From Fen-178 sp963722575 (GTDB taxonomy: Bacteria > Acidobacteriota > Terriglobia > Bryobacterales > Bryobacteraceae): a stretch of DNA of 64,000 bases. Below are positions 35,244 through 44,223 of the stretch, in pieces. A program made the translations under genes and the position numbers. Each line of letters opens with the position of its first letter. Position 1 is the first letter of the stretch. Under the pieces are notes generated by a model that had not been told where the DNA came from, did no database searches, and saw only the letters and a list, made by a program, of their open reading frames with translations. The stretch covers positions 186,001-250,000 of the forward strand of contig CAVRNR010000022.1 of assembly GCA_963722575.1 (NCBI GenBank). The letters run 5' to 3'.

Positions 35244-36551
35244 TTACAGCTTCTTTTTCGCCCTCTTGGCCGCCTCTGCCGGGCTTTCCAGCGTCACCGT
35301 TTCGCCTTCCTTCAGGCCGCCCGTCACGATGATGTCTTCATCGTTGCGACGGCCCACCTGGATGGGCCGGACCACGAACTGCTTGCCGATCTCGACGTAA
35401 GTCGCGGGCTTGCCGTTCCGGTCGAAGCTGGCGCGAATCGGAATGAGCAGTTGATTCGCCTGCCGCTCGACAATGATCTCCGCGCTGCTGCTCATGCCCG
35501 GCCGCAGACGGTCGTCCAGCTTCTTCAGGGTGGCGTGCGCCGGGAAAGTCTTCTCCGGCGTGGAGCCTCCCTTGTAGATCAGCGCGGCGATGGGGCTGAT
35601 CCAGGTGATTTCAGCCGCGAATTCCTTGTCCGGAATGGCGTCCACACGCACCCGCACGGCCTGGCCGAGCTGCAGCTTGCCGCGGTCCACCTCTTCCAGA
35701 CTGAGATCCACGTACATCTCGGAGAGCTCCGGGATCTCGGCAATGGCCGCTCCGGTCCACACATTGTCGCCTTCCTTGAACGGCGGCGGCGTCCGGCCGA
35801 AGGTGCCTTGCGAACGAAAATTCGGAAGTATGTTCACAATGCCGTCGGCTGGCGCGCGAAGCTGCATCATAGTCAGGTAGCTGGCGGCCAGGTCGAGATC
35901 CGCGACGGCCTTGTTCTTGCGCTGGGTGTCCCGGGCGAGGTCCGATTGATTCCCCACATCATGCGCATTCATAGTGGACTTGACCTGCTGCAACGAACCT
36001 TCCATGACGCCCACCTGAATGCGGTTTTTGGCGCCATCCACCACCGAGAGCACCTCGGCCTTGCTGGCGTCCAGCCGGGCGCTCTCCACGCCGTACTCGG
36101 CCTGCATCTTGTTCATGGCGTCCGCTTCGTTGTTCATCACCTGGGTGGCCTTGAGTTGCTCGATGTCGCCGTCGGCGGCGCGCACGGCAGTGGTCCGCGC
36201 AATGACATTCTGCTCCTGCTGAATGGCGTCGAATTCCACGACAACGTCGCCTTTCTTGACCGGCCTTCCGTTGTCCGCCAGATGGACGATACGCAGGCCC
36301 GGCACGTGCGGAGCCGTGAGGATGAACGAATGGGCGCTCTGGACGGTGCCGCGCGTCCGCACGCTGATGATGAAATCCGCGCGTCTCACGCGCGCCACCG
36401 CGACCTCCACCTCGGTCGTCCCCGTGTAGCGATAGGCCGCATACAGGCCGCCGCCGCCTACCGCCAGCCCGAGGATCCAGGTGATGATTTTCACCCTCGT
36501 CGGATGCGACCGCCCCAGACGCTGCTTGGGTCTCAGATCTTTCGATGCCAT
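35244..36551 (-). CDS. HlyD/MacA-like periplasmic adaptor subunit
   Basis: 435 residues. An N-terminal transmembrane helix (IITWILGLAVGGGGLYAAYRY) is followed by the adaptor core: TRGTVQSAHSFILTAPHVPGLRIVHLADNGRPVKKGDVVVEFDA (lipoyl half), a coiled-coil and YLTMMQLRAPADGIVNILPNF, then a barrel with QLLIPIRASFDRNGKPATYV. It links the inner-membrane permease to TolC. It is the second of three consecutive adaptors in the operon; the three differ too much to be recent duplicates. Which of them binds the permease is unclear. Confidence 0.9.
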   Translation of the reverse strand: MASKDLRPKQRLGRSHPTRVKIITWILGLAVGGGGLYAAYRYTGTTEVEVAVARVRRADFIISVRTRGTVQSAHSFILTAPHVPGLRIVHLADNGRPVKKGDVVVEFDAIQQEQNVIARTTAVRAADGDIEQLKATQVMNNEADAMNKMQAEYGVESARLDASKAEVLSVVDGAKNRIQVGVMEGSLQQVKSTMNAHDVGNQSDLARDTQRKNKAVADLDLAASYLTMMQLRAPADGIVNILPNFRSQGTFGRTPPPFKEGDNVWTGAAIAEIPELSEMYVDLSLEEVDRGKLQLGQAVRVRVDAIPDKEFAAEITWISPIAALIYKGGSTPEKTFPAHATLKKLDDRLRPGMSSSAEIIVERQANQLLIPIRASFDRNGKPATYVEIGKQFVVRPIQVGRRNDEDIIVTGGLKEGETVTLESPAEAAKRAKKKL

Positions 36552-36585
36552 AGTATTTGCTCTCGACCAATATCGCTTCTCGACG

Positions 36586-38043
36586 CTACATGGGCCGTTG
36601 GGTTGCGATCACGTCCCCTTTCTTCACACCGGACTGGATCGCCACGGTGGTGAAGTTCTCTAGGCCCAGTTCCACCGGTTTTCGGATCCAGCCCTCGGGG
36701 CCTTGCAGGAAAACGAACGGACTGCCATTCTCCTCAAAAACCGCTTCGCGCGGCGCCAGCAGCGTGTCTCTCTGGGAGTTCAGCACGATCTCCGCGCTTC
36801 CCGTGAGATCCGGGATGACGCGTGGGTCGGTCCGCTCGATTTTGAGCCGTATGGGGATCTCTCCCACGTAGCTGGCGCGGAAGGTGCTGGTTTTGGAGAG
36901 CGCGCCGATGCCGATGAGCGTGCCCGGCATCTGGATATCGGGATAGGCATCCAGCCGGATATTGCATTTCATGCCCAGCCGGAGCTTCTCGGCATCCACC
37001 TGGTTCACCGTGGCGTCCAGCACCATGGAAGTCGGGTCCACAATCTGCATGAAAGGCTGGCCGGCGAAAACCTGGTCGCCTTCCTGAATCTGCCCAAACT
37101 CGCCATTGCGCACAATGCTCTGCATCACCACGATGCCGTCCATGGGGCTCTTGACGGTCATCCTCTGCACGTTCATTTCGGCCCGTTTGAGCTCGATGGC
37201 GGCCTGGTCCAGGTTCAGTTGCTGAACCCGGATCTGCGCCGCCTGCTGCTCGATCACCAGGGACGCCTCGTGCACGAGTTCCTTATAAGTGGCCTCGGCC
37301 TGCTCCGCCGCCAGCTTGTACTCCTCCGCCTGAATGGCGGACCGGATGGGCGCCGTCTGCATGTCCAGAACCGCTTTGTCCCAATTGGCCTTGGCGGTCA
37401 GCACGGTCTGATCGTGCGCCTCTCTGATGGTTGCCAGGTTGGCGATCATCTTGCGGACCGAGTTCTGCGTCTGGATCACGGAGTCTCTATAGTCGTCCAG
37501 CCGCTGCTGCTGCATCTGCGGATCGAACTGGCCCACCACGTCCCCGGTTTTCACGTGCCGGCCAGCATCGGCGAGCTTCATCAGCACCAGGCTGAAATCG
37601 TTCATGGGACCTCCGCCGCCCACACCACCGCTGCCGCTCCCGGCGCTACCGAGGCTGAAGTTGCTGTCGGTGCCGCCGCGGTTCATTCCGGACCGGCTGC
37701 CCATGATGCGCGGCGCCAGCAAGGCCGCGAAGTTCTGCGCGGCCACCGTGCCACTCACGCGCACGGTAGCGTTAAGATCGCCGAGCGAGACCGCTACCAC
37801 CGGCACGACCGCCGCCGGTGGCCCCCCTTTTCCCAAAGCCTTCTGACCGGATTGGGTGTTTAGATAGAGTGCGATACCTCCGCCTAGGATGGCTACCACC
37901 AGGAGAATCCCCCATATGGCAACCCGCCGCTTCGCCGGTTGTTTGGGCGGCACAACTGCTGGACCGGGAACAGGCAGGGTTGGGATGGTCTGTGGCTCGC
38001 TGCCAGAGCCGGGCGCGGGAGCGCTGCTTGAGAAAGATTGCAT
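36586..38043 (-). CDS. HlyD/MacA-like periplasmic adaptor subunit, first gene of the export operon
   Basis: 485 residues from the ATG at 38043, with GGAAGG eight bases upstream; the longer open frame to 38217 is not supported. A proline-rich cytoplasmic start (QTIPTLPVPGPAVVPPKQPAK) precedes a transmembrane helix (VAIWGILLVVAILGGGIALYL). A glycine/serine-rich insert near residues 105-135 is followed by a coiled-coil (LAAEQAEATYKELVHEASLV) and TVKSPMDGIVVMQSIVRNGEFG, the lipoyl return, then the barrel domain (NSQRDTLLAPREAVFEENG). It probably assembles with the other two adaptors, the permease and TolC. Confidence 0.88.
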   Translation of the reverse strand: MQSFSSSAPAPGSGSEPQTIPTLPVPGPAVVPPKQPAKRRVAIWGILLVVAILGGGIALYLNTQSGQKALGKGGPPAAVVPVVAVSLGDLNATVRVSGTVAAQNFAALLAPRIMGSRSGMNRGGTDSNFSLGSAGSGSGGVGGGGPMNDFSLVLMKLADAGRHVKTGDVVGQFDPQMQQQRLDDYRDSVIQTQNSVRKMIANLATIREAHDQTVLTAKANWDKAVLDMQTAPIRSAIQAEEYKLAAEQAEATYKELVHEASLVIEQQAAQIRVQQLNLDQAAIELKRAEMNVQRMTVKSPMDGIVVMQSIVRNGEFGQIQEGDQVFAGQPFMQIVDPTSMVLDATVNQVDAEKLRLGMKCNIRLDAYPDIQMPGTLIGIGALSKTSTFRASYVGEIPIRLKIERTDPRVIPDLTGSAEIVLNSQRDTLLAPREAVFEENGSPFVFLQGPEGWIRKPVELGLENFTTVAIQSGVKKGDVIATQRPM

Positions 38044-38450
38044 TTTTTTTCCTTCCAGCCCAGTGGGCCCCGTTACAACTGTTGGTGTTGCTTCAACGGT
38101 GAAGACGCTGAACGAGCGCCAAAGGTTATCGCCCTCCGGCCAAAAGTTCACTTTTTTCAGACAGCGGGCACCGAAACTGTGCAGGGCCGATACACCGGCT
38201 GTTGAAAAACGCCACATGGGGCGGCGGGGCGGTGTCGAAACGCGGCGACCGGCAAAAGTCCAGCCGGCAGAAAGGCGTGGAGCAGGCTCTGGATGTGCGC
38301 TTCGGGGTTCGAATCTCTGCGTCCCGGCTATTCATTCTTCGGCAGTTGCTGGAATCTGTGAAAATCTCAACCGATGCTGCACGGACCGATGCCCCGCGAT
38401 TCCGTTATTCTGTAAGAGAGACACGAGCTCGTTGGCGGAACAGGGCGATA
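38044..38450. other. Intergenic region with no gene found
   Basis: The 407 bases between the divergent adaptor and antitoxin-like genes contain open frames without recognisable protein sequence. They presumably hold the promoter of the export operon, but no convincing -35/-10 pair was seen. A tRNA-T-arm-like stretch near 38310 lacks the rest of a tRNA. Confidence 0.5.
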
Positions 38451-38732
38451 ATGAAGAATACGCCGCAAAATAAGGTCAAGGCGAAACGAGCCAACGGGCT
38501 TCGGCCCGAGTACCGTTTCGATTACACAAAAGCCAAGCCGAACCGGTTTGCCGGGCGTGCCCGGCCGGGATCGGTGGCGGTCCTGCTGGACCCGGACGTG
38601 GCGCGGGTGTTCCATAGCGCGGCATCTGTAAACGCCGTTCTGCGCGCGTTGGTGGCCACGATGCCAAGTCGCCGCGCGCCGGTTGAGCGGTGCGAACATA
38701 CGTCTGGGAAAGGCCGCAGGGCGCATGGCTGA
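38451..38732 (+). CDS. Small antitoxin-like protein with RPEY...LLDPDVA motif
   Basis: 93 residues from the ATG at 38451; an open frame continues upstream but without similarity. The centre reads LRPEYRFDYTKAKPNRFAGRA, then VAVLLDPDVARVFHSAASVN and AVLRALV. Small proteins with RPEYDF..G.RGKY...VLLDPDVAxVFPDSxxVNxALR are widespread in Gram-negatives, often unpaired or next to PIN or BrnT-like toxins, and are treated as antitoxins or DNA-binding proteins. No toxin gene is adjacent here. The C-terminus is basic. Function is therefore only suggested. Confidence 0.65.
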   Translation: MKNTPQNKVKAKRANGLRPEYRFDYTKAKPNRFAGRARPGSVAVLLDPDVARVFHSAASVNAVLRALVATMPSRRAPVERCEHTSGKGRRAHG

Positions 38733-38768
38733 GCGGCGCCCAACGTCTACGCTTGCTTCGCGCCCCAC

Positions 38769-38796
38769 AAAACGTCTCCGCAAGAGTGCGGAGACG
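38769..38796 (-). terminator. Rho-independent terminator of the TonB-dependent receptor gene
   Basis: A perfect 10-base stem, CGTCTCCGCA (38773-38782) and TGCGGAGACG (38787-38796) with a 4-base loop, is followed on the minus strand by TTTTG. It lies 22 bases after the receptor stop codon. Confidence 0.8.
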
Positions 38797-38817
38797 GCAG
38801 CATAACAGGCTGCGCTC

Positions 38818-41340
38818 CTAAAACAGGACGTCGAAATCGGCGGTGAAACGTCGTCCGCGATGGCCGAAGAAGTAGCCGAACGCGGGGTCGGCAGTGTTTG
38901 AGTGGAGGGCCTCCGGGTTGAAGTGGTTGGTCAAGTTGAAGCTGCTCACCGACAACCGGACCGCGTATTTCGGATTGACCTGGATGTCCTTGGAAATGCG
39001 GGAATCCAGCGAGAAGAAGTTGGGGAACCGGGACTGGTTGGGAACTCCGACGTAGTCTTGGGCCGCATCGGTCGCGAAGTACGGGAATCCATTGCGATAC
39101 TCGACCACGGGAGCGATTCGGAATTTCCACGGCAGTTGCACCATGCCCCAAGCCAGCAGGCGATTGGGCAGATCGGCCGGGAGGTTGCCGAACTGGTTGC
39201 CGCGGATGATGGGGATGGGGAAAGTGCCCAAGTAGTTGCTGAAGTCGTTCAAATCGCCTCGGGCGCGGCTGTGGACATAAGAAAAAAACAACTGGCGCCC
39301 CTGGCCCTTGAGCCGCATGCGCGCGGTGACCTCGAGTTGGCGATAGCGGGACTGCCCCACGCCCGAGAGCAGATAGGCGCCGGTATTGGTGTCCGGATCG
39401 GGAGCCACGGAATTCAGAATGACCAGGCCTTGGGAATAATTTTGCAGATACCCCACGCGGAGCTTCAGGAATGGCGTCAGGGGCTGCTCGACTTGCAGAC
39501 TCCAGATGGCGCTCTCGGGCGAGAAATTACCGTCCTGGGGGCTCTGAAAAACGAATGGATGCTTGACCTTCACCTGCCCCAGGGTATTCAGATAGAGAAA
39601 TGGCCCGGCCGAGACCTGGCCGTCGGCGCCGTACATGGTGATGTCCTGGTCGGGGTATTTATTGAAGCAGTAGACGTTGAGGGGGACGCGGTCGAAAAAC
39701 AACCCGTATCCGGCCTGGACCAGGGTGCCTGCATGGGCCAACGGGCTCCACGCGATGCCCGCCCGCGGCGCTACACGGAACGATTCCGACACGTCCTGCG
39801 AGTCGGTGCGGACGCCGAGATCCAGGGCCAGCCGCGACGAAACAACCCAATGGTCCTGTCCGTAAAAGGAGTACTCGATATCCGAGATCTGAAACGAGTG
39901 GCTCCTGGGGAAGTCGATGCGTTCGATCCACTGTTGCGCCGGTCCCAGGATGTCTACCGGTTGCTCGTCCAGTTGGCCGTTCTCCGAGCTGCCCGCGATA
40001 TAGGACCCGATCTTCAGGTCGTGCGCGCCCCATCCGGAGAGGGAAGCAAAGGAGTAGCTGGACCCTCCGCTCGACCGCGACGCGTCGCGGGTCTTATTGG
40101 CGAAGTAGCTCCCGCGATTGCCCATGGGAGTGATGGTCAGGTCCTGGTCGCCTTCCGCCCAGACCCCGACATCGGAACGCATGGCGGAGAAGGTGCTTTC
40201 GAGCAGGCCTCCGAATAGGGTCAGCCGGTCGGCTACGGTTCCGGTGTAGCTGTGCGTGCTGGCGTCGGGGGTGGTCGGTTCCGGGTTAAAGTAGTCCATG
40301 TTGACGTGGCCCAAGCGCTGCGGGGCCACGTGAACCGTGGCGGTCACCAGGTGTTTATCCGAGACGATCCAGTCGAACTGCGTGAAGGAGTTGATTCCTT
40401 GCTCCAGTTTCTGATTGTCGGGAAAAGGCAGAGTATAGACCTCGATTTTGCGAATCTCGTATTCGAATCCTTCCGACAAGTACAGCCTGTGCGGGATGAC
40501 AGGCCCTTCGAAATTGAGCCGCGGCGTGGCGTCCTTGACACCTCGCATCTGGTAACTGCGAATGCGGAAGTCCGGGAAGGGGTCGTTCAATTCCAGTTTC
40601 CACTTGTCGCCGCCGCGGCGCGTTTCCACCGACACCAGGCCCGCCGTAAACCTTCCGTACTCCGAGAGATAGGGCGTCTGGTAGACGTTCATGGTCTCGA
40701 CGCTGTCGATCGGTATGGTCAACCCGAACTGGCCCGTGGCGGGGTCCGTGACGTCGGCTGAGTTCACGATCATGGCGCTGCGTTGCTCGCCGCTGGCGGA
40801 AATCATGAGCCCGCCGCCCGGCTCGCGGACCACGCCCGGGAGCATGGGCAGGGCATCCGCCACGGTTGCCGGGCGGTTGGGAAGTTCCTTGGCGGCTGGC
40901 CCCGCCAACTGGGTGGGGGCCGACGCGCCCACTTCGACGGCAGCGGCCGTGTCCTTCACGTCGATACTCTCGCGTTGAGTGAGGGGAACGAGGGTCAGCC
41001 CGATGGAGAGGGAGCCCGCCGGCGCCAGGTCGAGACCGGCCTTCTGCGCCGGCTCGAAACCCTCTTTCGTAGCCACGATGGCATAGCGGGCGGGCGTAAG
41101 TTGCGTGAACCGGGCGCGACCGTTCTCATCCGTCCCGGCCGAAGCCACTACCTGCTGGTCAACCATGAGTTGGACTCGAGCGCCGGAGACGGCCTGGCTG
41201 GTTTGATCGAGGACGGTGACGTCGATGACAGGCGCCGCCGGGGACTGGCCGGCCAGGGCAGCCTGACACCACAGCGACATCGCAATGCAAATCGCGCGCA
41301 ACCCTATCACCCGGCCTCGATTCTTAATCCGGTTTAACAC
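38818..41340 (-). CDS. TonB-dependent receptor with N-terminal carboxypeptidase-regulatory-like domain (Oar-like)
   Basis: 840 residues from a GTG at 41340, chosen because it gives a signal peptide with a basic start (LNRIKNRGRVIGLRAICIAM) and cleavage after QAALAG. Residues about 35-115 are a carboxypeptidase-regulatory-like Ig domain (GARVQLMVDQQVVASAGTDENGRARFTQL). A plug domain follows (LPMLPGVVREPGG, IPIDSVETMNVYQTPYLSEYGRFTAG), then a large beta-barrel ending in Phe (TADFDVLF), as outer-membrane proteins do. This architecture is greatly expanded in Acidobacteria and is thought to take up large substrates such as glycans or peptides. The ligand is unknown; no partner lipoprotein is beside it. 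A terminator follows. Confidence 0.87.
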   Translation of the reverse strand: MLNRIKNRGRVIGLRAICIAMSLWCQAALAGQSPAAPVIDVTVLDQTSQAVSGARVQLMVDQQVVASAGTDENGRARFTQLTPARYAIVATKEGFEPAQKAGLDLAPAGSLSIGLTLVPLTQRESIDVKDTAAAVEVGASAPTQLAGPAAKELPNRPATVADALPMLPGVVREPGGGLMISASGEQRSAMIVNSADVTDPATGQFGLTIPIDSVETMNVYQTPYLSEYGRFTAGLVSVETRRGGDKWKLELNDPFPDFRIRSYQMRGVKDATPRLNFEGPVIPHRLYLSEGFEYEIRKIEVYTLPFPDNQKLEQGINSFTQFDWIVSDKHLVTATVHVAPQRLGHVNMDYFNPEPTTPDASTHSYTGTVADRLTLFGGLLESTFSAMRSDVGVWAEGDQDLTITPMGNRGSYFANKTRDASRSSGGSSYSFASLSGWGAHDLKIGSYIAGSSENGQLDEQPVDILGPAQQWIERIDFPRSHSFQISDIEYSFYGQDHWVVSSRLALDLGVRTDSQDVSESFRVAPRAGIAWSPLAHAGTLVQAGYGLFFDRVPLNVYCFNKYPDQDITMYGADGQVSAGPFLYLNTLGQVKVKHPFVFQSPQDGNFSPESAIWSLQVEQPLTPFLKLRVGYLQNYSQGLVILNSVAPDPDTNTGAYLLSGVGQSRYRQLEVTARMRLKGQGRQLFFSYVHSRARGDLNDFSNYLGTFPIPIIRGNQFGNLPADLPNRLLAWGMVQLPWKFRIAPVVEYRNGFPYFATDAAQDYVGVPNQSRFPNFFSLDSRISKDIQVNPKYAVRLSVSSFNLTNHFNPEALHSNTADPAFGYFFGHRGRRFTADFDVLF

Positions 41341-41415
41341 GAAGCGCGGGCGGCGAGGTAGCGCCGGGCCCAGAGGGCACCCCCTTGTCGCCGGTGTTCT
41401 TCCCGGTCCAGACAA

Positions 41416-41457
41416 CCCCACCGGCGGCATAGACCGCCGACGCTACGCCGGCGGCGG
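41416..41457. repeat. Palindrome-bearing repeat between the receptor and scpA
   Basis: CGGCGG-CATAGA-CCGCCG (41422-41439) next to a GTAGCG-related segment and, on the minus strand, ending in GGTGGGG. It resembles the units of the other mosaic repeats but is shorter. Confidence 0.4.
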
Positions 41458-41491
41458 AGCCGCGCTCGTCACCCGTGCGGCCCATGCTATC

Positions 41492-42289
41492 GTGAAAGCG
41501 GTGTCGTCGCCGCTAAATATCCATTTGGAGCAGTATGAGGGGCCGCTGGACCTGCTGCTGGACCTGATCCGCAAGCAGCAGATCGACATCAAGGACATCC
41601 CCATCGCCACCATCACGGCACAGTACCTGGCATACATGGAACAGGCGCGCGAGATGGATATCGATCTCAGCGCGGAATTCGTCTACATGGCGGCCACCCT
41701 GATCCACATCAAGTCCAAAATGCTATTGCCGCGCGATCCGGCCCTGGGGCCGGACGCCGAGACGGCGGAAGATCCACGGCAGGAACTGGTGGACCGGCTC
41801 CTGGAACACGAGCGTTTCAAGAATGCGGCTGAAATGCTCCAGCAGAAGCGCATGATCGAGGAGAACGTCTGGTCGAATCCGCAGATGAAGGCCTTCGTTT
41901 CCGAGGACGACGACCCGGGCCTCGCCATCACGCTCTTCGATTTGGTCAAAGCCTTCGGCGAGATGCTGGAACGGGCCCGCAACCGCCCCGCGTATGAAGT
42001 GGAAACGGCCGACGTGACGGTCTCGGAAATGATGCACTATCTGAGAGACCGCTTCGTGGAGGCGGGGGAGGGCCAGCCGGTCTTCATCCTGCGGATCTTC
42101 GAGCGGCAGCCCAGCCGCCGCGCCATGATCGCGCTGTTCCTGGCCGTGCTGGAGATGGTGCGGATGCAAGCCGTGGTGGTGACGCAGAAGAACCTGTTCG
42201 GCGAAATCGCACTGAAGCGACACCTGAACTTCGACGCCGTGTTCGCTTCCGACGAGCCCATCGCGGCCATCGAGAAAGATTACATCTGA
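41492..42289 (+). CDS. scpA: Segregation and condensation protein A
   Basis: 265 residues from a GTG at 41492 (a second GTG at 41501 is also possible); the longer open frame upstream is not supported. The N-terminal signature YEGPLDLLLDLIRKQQIDIKDIPIATIT is the SMC-head-contacting helix region of ScpA/kleisin. The C-terminal winged helix is present (TVSEMMHYLRDRF, RRAMIALFLAVLEMVRMQAVVVTQ). With ScpB and SMC it forms the condensin that folds the chromosome. It is followed 6 bases later by scpB. No strong Shine-Dalgarno precedes it. Confidence 0.95.
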   Translation: MKAVSSPLNIHLEQYEGPLDLLLDLIRKQQIDIKDIPIATITAQYLAYMEQAREMDIDLSAEFVYMAATLIHIKSKMLLPRDPALGPDAETAEDPRQELVDRLLEHERFKNAAEMLQQKRMIEENVWSNPQMKAFVSEDDDPGLAITLFDLVKAFGEMLERARNRPAYEVETADVTVSEMMHYLRDRFVEAGEGQPVFILRIFERQPSRRAMIALFLAVLEMVRMQAVVVTQKNLFGEIALKRHLNFDAVFASDEPIAAIEKDYI

Positions 42290-42295
42290 TAAGGC

Positions 42296-43066
42296 ATGGA
42301 AGAACTGGAAACACCCCCGCAAAGCGCCAGCCTGGAACCCGGCGAGACTGAGCCGCAGCCGGCGCTCTACATGGACGAATGGCTGGCTTCGGAGGGCGCG
42401 CCGCCGCCCGTTCCCGTGGAAGACGCGCAACTGAAGGCCGTTCTGGAGGCCATTGTGTACGTGGCGGAGGAGCCACTCACCGCGGCGCAGATGGCCGGCG
42501 CGCTCGATCAGCCCTTGGAGCGCATTCAGGCGCTGCTCGGCCAGCTCATGGCGGAATTCGACAAGCCGGAGCACGGCGTCAGCATCCGGGAAGTGGCCGG
42601 TGGCTTCAAAATGACCACCAAGGCGGAGCACCACGAGGCCGTCCGCAGCTTCGTCAAGAGCCTCAAACCACCGCTCAAGCTTTCGCTGCCGGCGCTGGAA
42701 ACCCTGGCCGTGATCGCCTACAAACAGCCCGTCACCGCGCCCGAAGTCATGGCCATCCGGGGCGTCCAGGGCGCCAGCGTTCTGAAGACGCTGCTGGACC
42801 GCAAGCTGATTGCGGCAGCCGGGCGCAAGAACGTCATCGGCAAGCCGATCCTGTACCAGACCACCCGGGAATTCCTGATCCAATTCGGGCTCAAGGACCT
42901 GAGCGAGCTGCCATCGCTCAAGGAATTCGAAGAGATCCGCCGCATGGCATTCGCCGACGCGGAGCAGCCGGAACTGCTGCCGGGCATGGAAGAGCCGGCG
43001 GAGTTGCCCCCCGACCCGCCCGACGTCGCGCCCCCGGCCCCCGATCTGCCGGAGCAGGAGAGCTGA
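42296..43066 (+). CDS. scpB: Segregation and condensation protein B
   Basis: 256 residues. Two winged-helix domains of ScpB: LKAVLEAIVYVAEEPLTAAQMAGAL and LPALETLAVIAYKQPVTAPEVMAIRGV, with LLDRKLIAAAGRKNVIGKPILYQTT typical of the second domain. A proline/acid-rich tail of about 45 residues follows (PPDPPDVAPPAPDLPEQES), and a similar acidic, Pro-rich segment starts the protein. It dimerises and bridges ScpA in the SMC complex. The stop overlaps the rluB start by one base (TGATG). Confidence 0.95.
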   Translation: MEELETPPQSASLEPGETEPQPALYMDEWLASEGAPPPVPVEDAQLKAVLEAIVYVAEEPLTAAQMAGALDQPLERIQALLGQLMAEFDKPEHGVSIREVAGGFKMTTKAEHHEAVRSFVKSLKPPLKLSLPALETLAVIAYKQPVTAPEVMAIRGVQGASVLKTLLDRKLIAAAGRKNVIGKPILYQTTREFLIQFGLKDLSELPSLKEFEEIRRMAFADAEQPELLPGMEEPAELPPDPPDVAPPAPDLPEQES

Positions 43067-43809
43067 TGCCGGAAGAGCGCATCCAGAAAATCCTCTCGCA
43101 GGCCGGCGTGGCCTCGCGGCGCCAGGCGGAACAGATGATGGTGGCCGGCCGCGTGGCGGTGAACGGCGCGGTGGTTACCGAGCTGGGATCGAAAGCCGAC
43201 CTCGATCGCGACCACATCAAAGTGGACGGCCGGTTGATTCACGCGCCCCGGCGCCTGGTCTACATCGTCCTCAACAAACCCAACAACACGGTGACGACGG
43301 TGAGCGACCCGCAGCACCGCGCCACGGTCATGGAATTGCTGCGCGGGGTGAAGGAGCGGGTGTACCCGGTGGGGCGCTTGGACTATCACAGCGAAGGCCT
43401 GTTGCTCATGACCAACGATGGCGAGTTGGCCAACGCCATCATGTCGGCCGCCACGCACTTGCCCAAGACCTACGTGGTGAAAGTGAACGGATCGCTCACG
43501 GGCCCACAGGAACAGCAGTTTCGGGAGGGCATTCCGCTCTCCGGCCGCCGCACCATGCCGGCCGGTTTGCGGGTGGTCCACCAGGCTGAGAATCCGTGGT
43601 ACGAGGTGCGGCTTTTCGAGGGCCGCAATAACCAGATCCGGCTGATGTTCAAACATTTTGGGCTTCTGGTCGAGAAGTTGAAGCGGGTGCGCATCGGCCC
43701 CATCGAACTGGGTTCGCTGAAGCCCGGCCAGTTCCGCTACCTGACCGACGAAGAGGCGCAAAAACTGAAACGCGCCGCCGCCCGCGCCATCCAACAGGAA
43801 GCCGTATGA
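43066..43809 (+). CDS. rluB: Ribosomal large-subunit pseudouridine synthase (RluB/RsuA family)
   Basis: 247 residues from the ATG at 43066. An S4 RNA-binding domain (IQKILSQAGVASRRQAEQMMVAGRVAVNG) is followed by the RsuA-type catalytic domain: VYPVGRLDYHSEGLLLMTNDGELANAIM carries the catalytic Asp in GRLDYxSEGLL, and EGRNNQIRLMFKHFG is the closing motif. It isomerises a uridine in 23S rRNA. scpA-scpB-rluB is a widespread conserved order. It overlaps the CoA-binding gene by ATGA. Confidence 0.95.
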   Translation: MPEERIQKILSQAGVASRRQAEQMMVAGRVAVNGAVVTELGSKADLDRDHIKVDGRLIHAPRRLVYIVLNKPNNTVTTVSDPQHRATVMELLRGVKERVYPVGRLDYHSEGLLLMTNDGELANAIMSAATHLPKTYVVKVNGSLTGPQEQQFREGIPLSGRRTMPAGLRVVHQAENPWYEVRLFEGRNNQIRLMFKHFGLLVEKLKRVRIGPIELGSLKPGQFRYLTDEEAQKLKRAAARAIQQEAV

Positions 43810-44207
43810 GACAGATTTCCGAAATCCTGCGGGCTGGCCGGACCATCGCTGTCGTGGGTCTCTCCGCCAAGCGCTACCGTCCCAGTTATGGCGTGGCGGA
43901 ATACATGCAGCGGGCCGGGTATCGGATCATTCCGGTGAACCCGCATGAGACCGAGGTCCTGGGCGAGAAGTGCTACCCCGATGTGGAATCGGTTCCGGAG
44001 CCCATCGACATCGTGGACATTTTCCGGCGCCCGGAGTACGTGCCGGAGATTGTGGAAGCCGCCATCCGCAAGGGCGCGAAGGTGGTCTGGATGCAGGAAG
44101 GCGTAGTCCACGAAGAGGCCGCGCGCCGGGCCAGGGACGCGGGCCTGGAAGTGGTGATGGACCGCTGCATCCTGAAAGACCACCGGCGGCTGGCGCAGGC
44201 GCGGTAA
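43806..44207 (+). CDS. CoA-binding domain protein (YccU-like)
   Basis: 133 residues. Rossmann-like CoA-binding domain: TIAVVGLSAKRYRPSYGVAEYMQRAGYRIIPVNP at the N-terminus, then VDIFRRPEYVPEIVEAAIRKGAKVVWMQEGVVHEEA and a final MDRCILKDHRRL. These small proteins resemble one domain of succinyl-CoA synthetase; their specific role is unknown. Last gene of the scpAB-rluB operon (ATGA overlap with rluB). Confidence 0.92.
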   Translation: MRQISEILRAGRTIAVVGLSAKRYRPSYGVAEYMQRAGYRIIPVNPHETEVLGEKCYPDVESVPEPIDIVDIFRRPEYVPEIVEAAIRKGAKVVWMQEGVVHEEAARRARDAGLEVVMDRCILKDHRRLAQAR

Positions 44208-44223
44208 CGGCGGCGGGCTTACG

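Noticed and set aside
38290..38335. tRNA-like sequence (GGGGTTCGAATCTCTGC followed by GTCCCGG)
   Set aside because: A T-arm can be drawn only with wobble pairs and no matching 5' acceptor strand, D-arm or anticodon arm was found. It could be an old att-site tail, but support is too weak.
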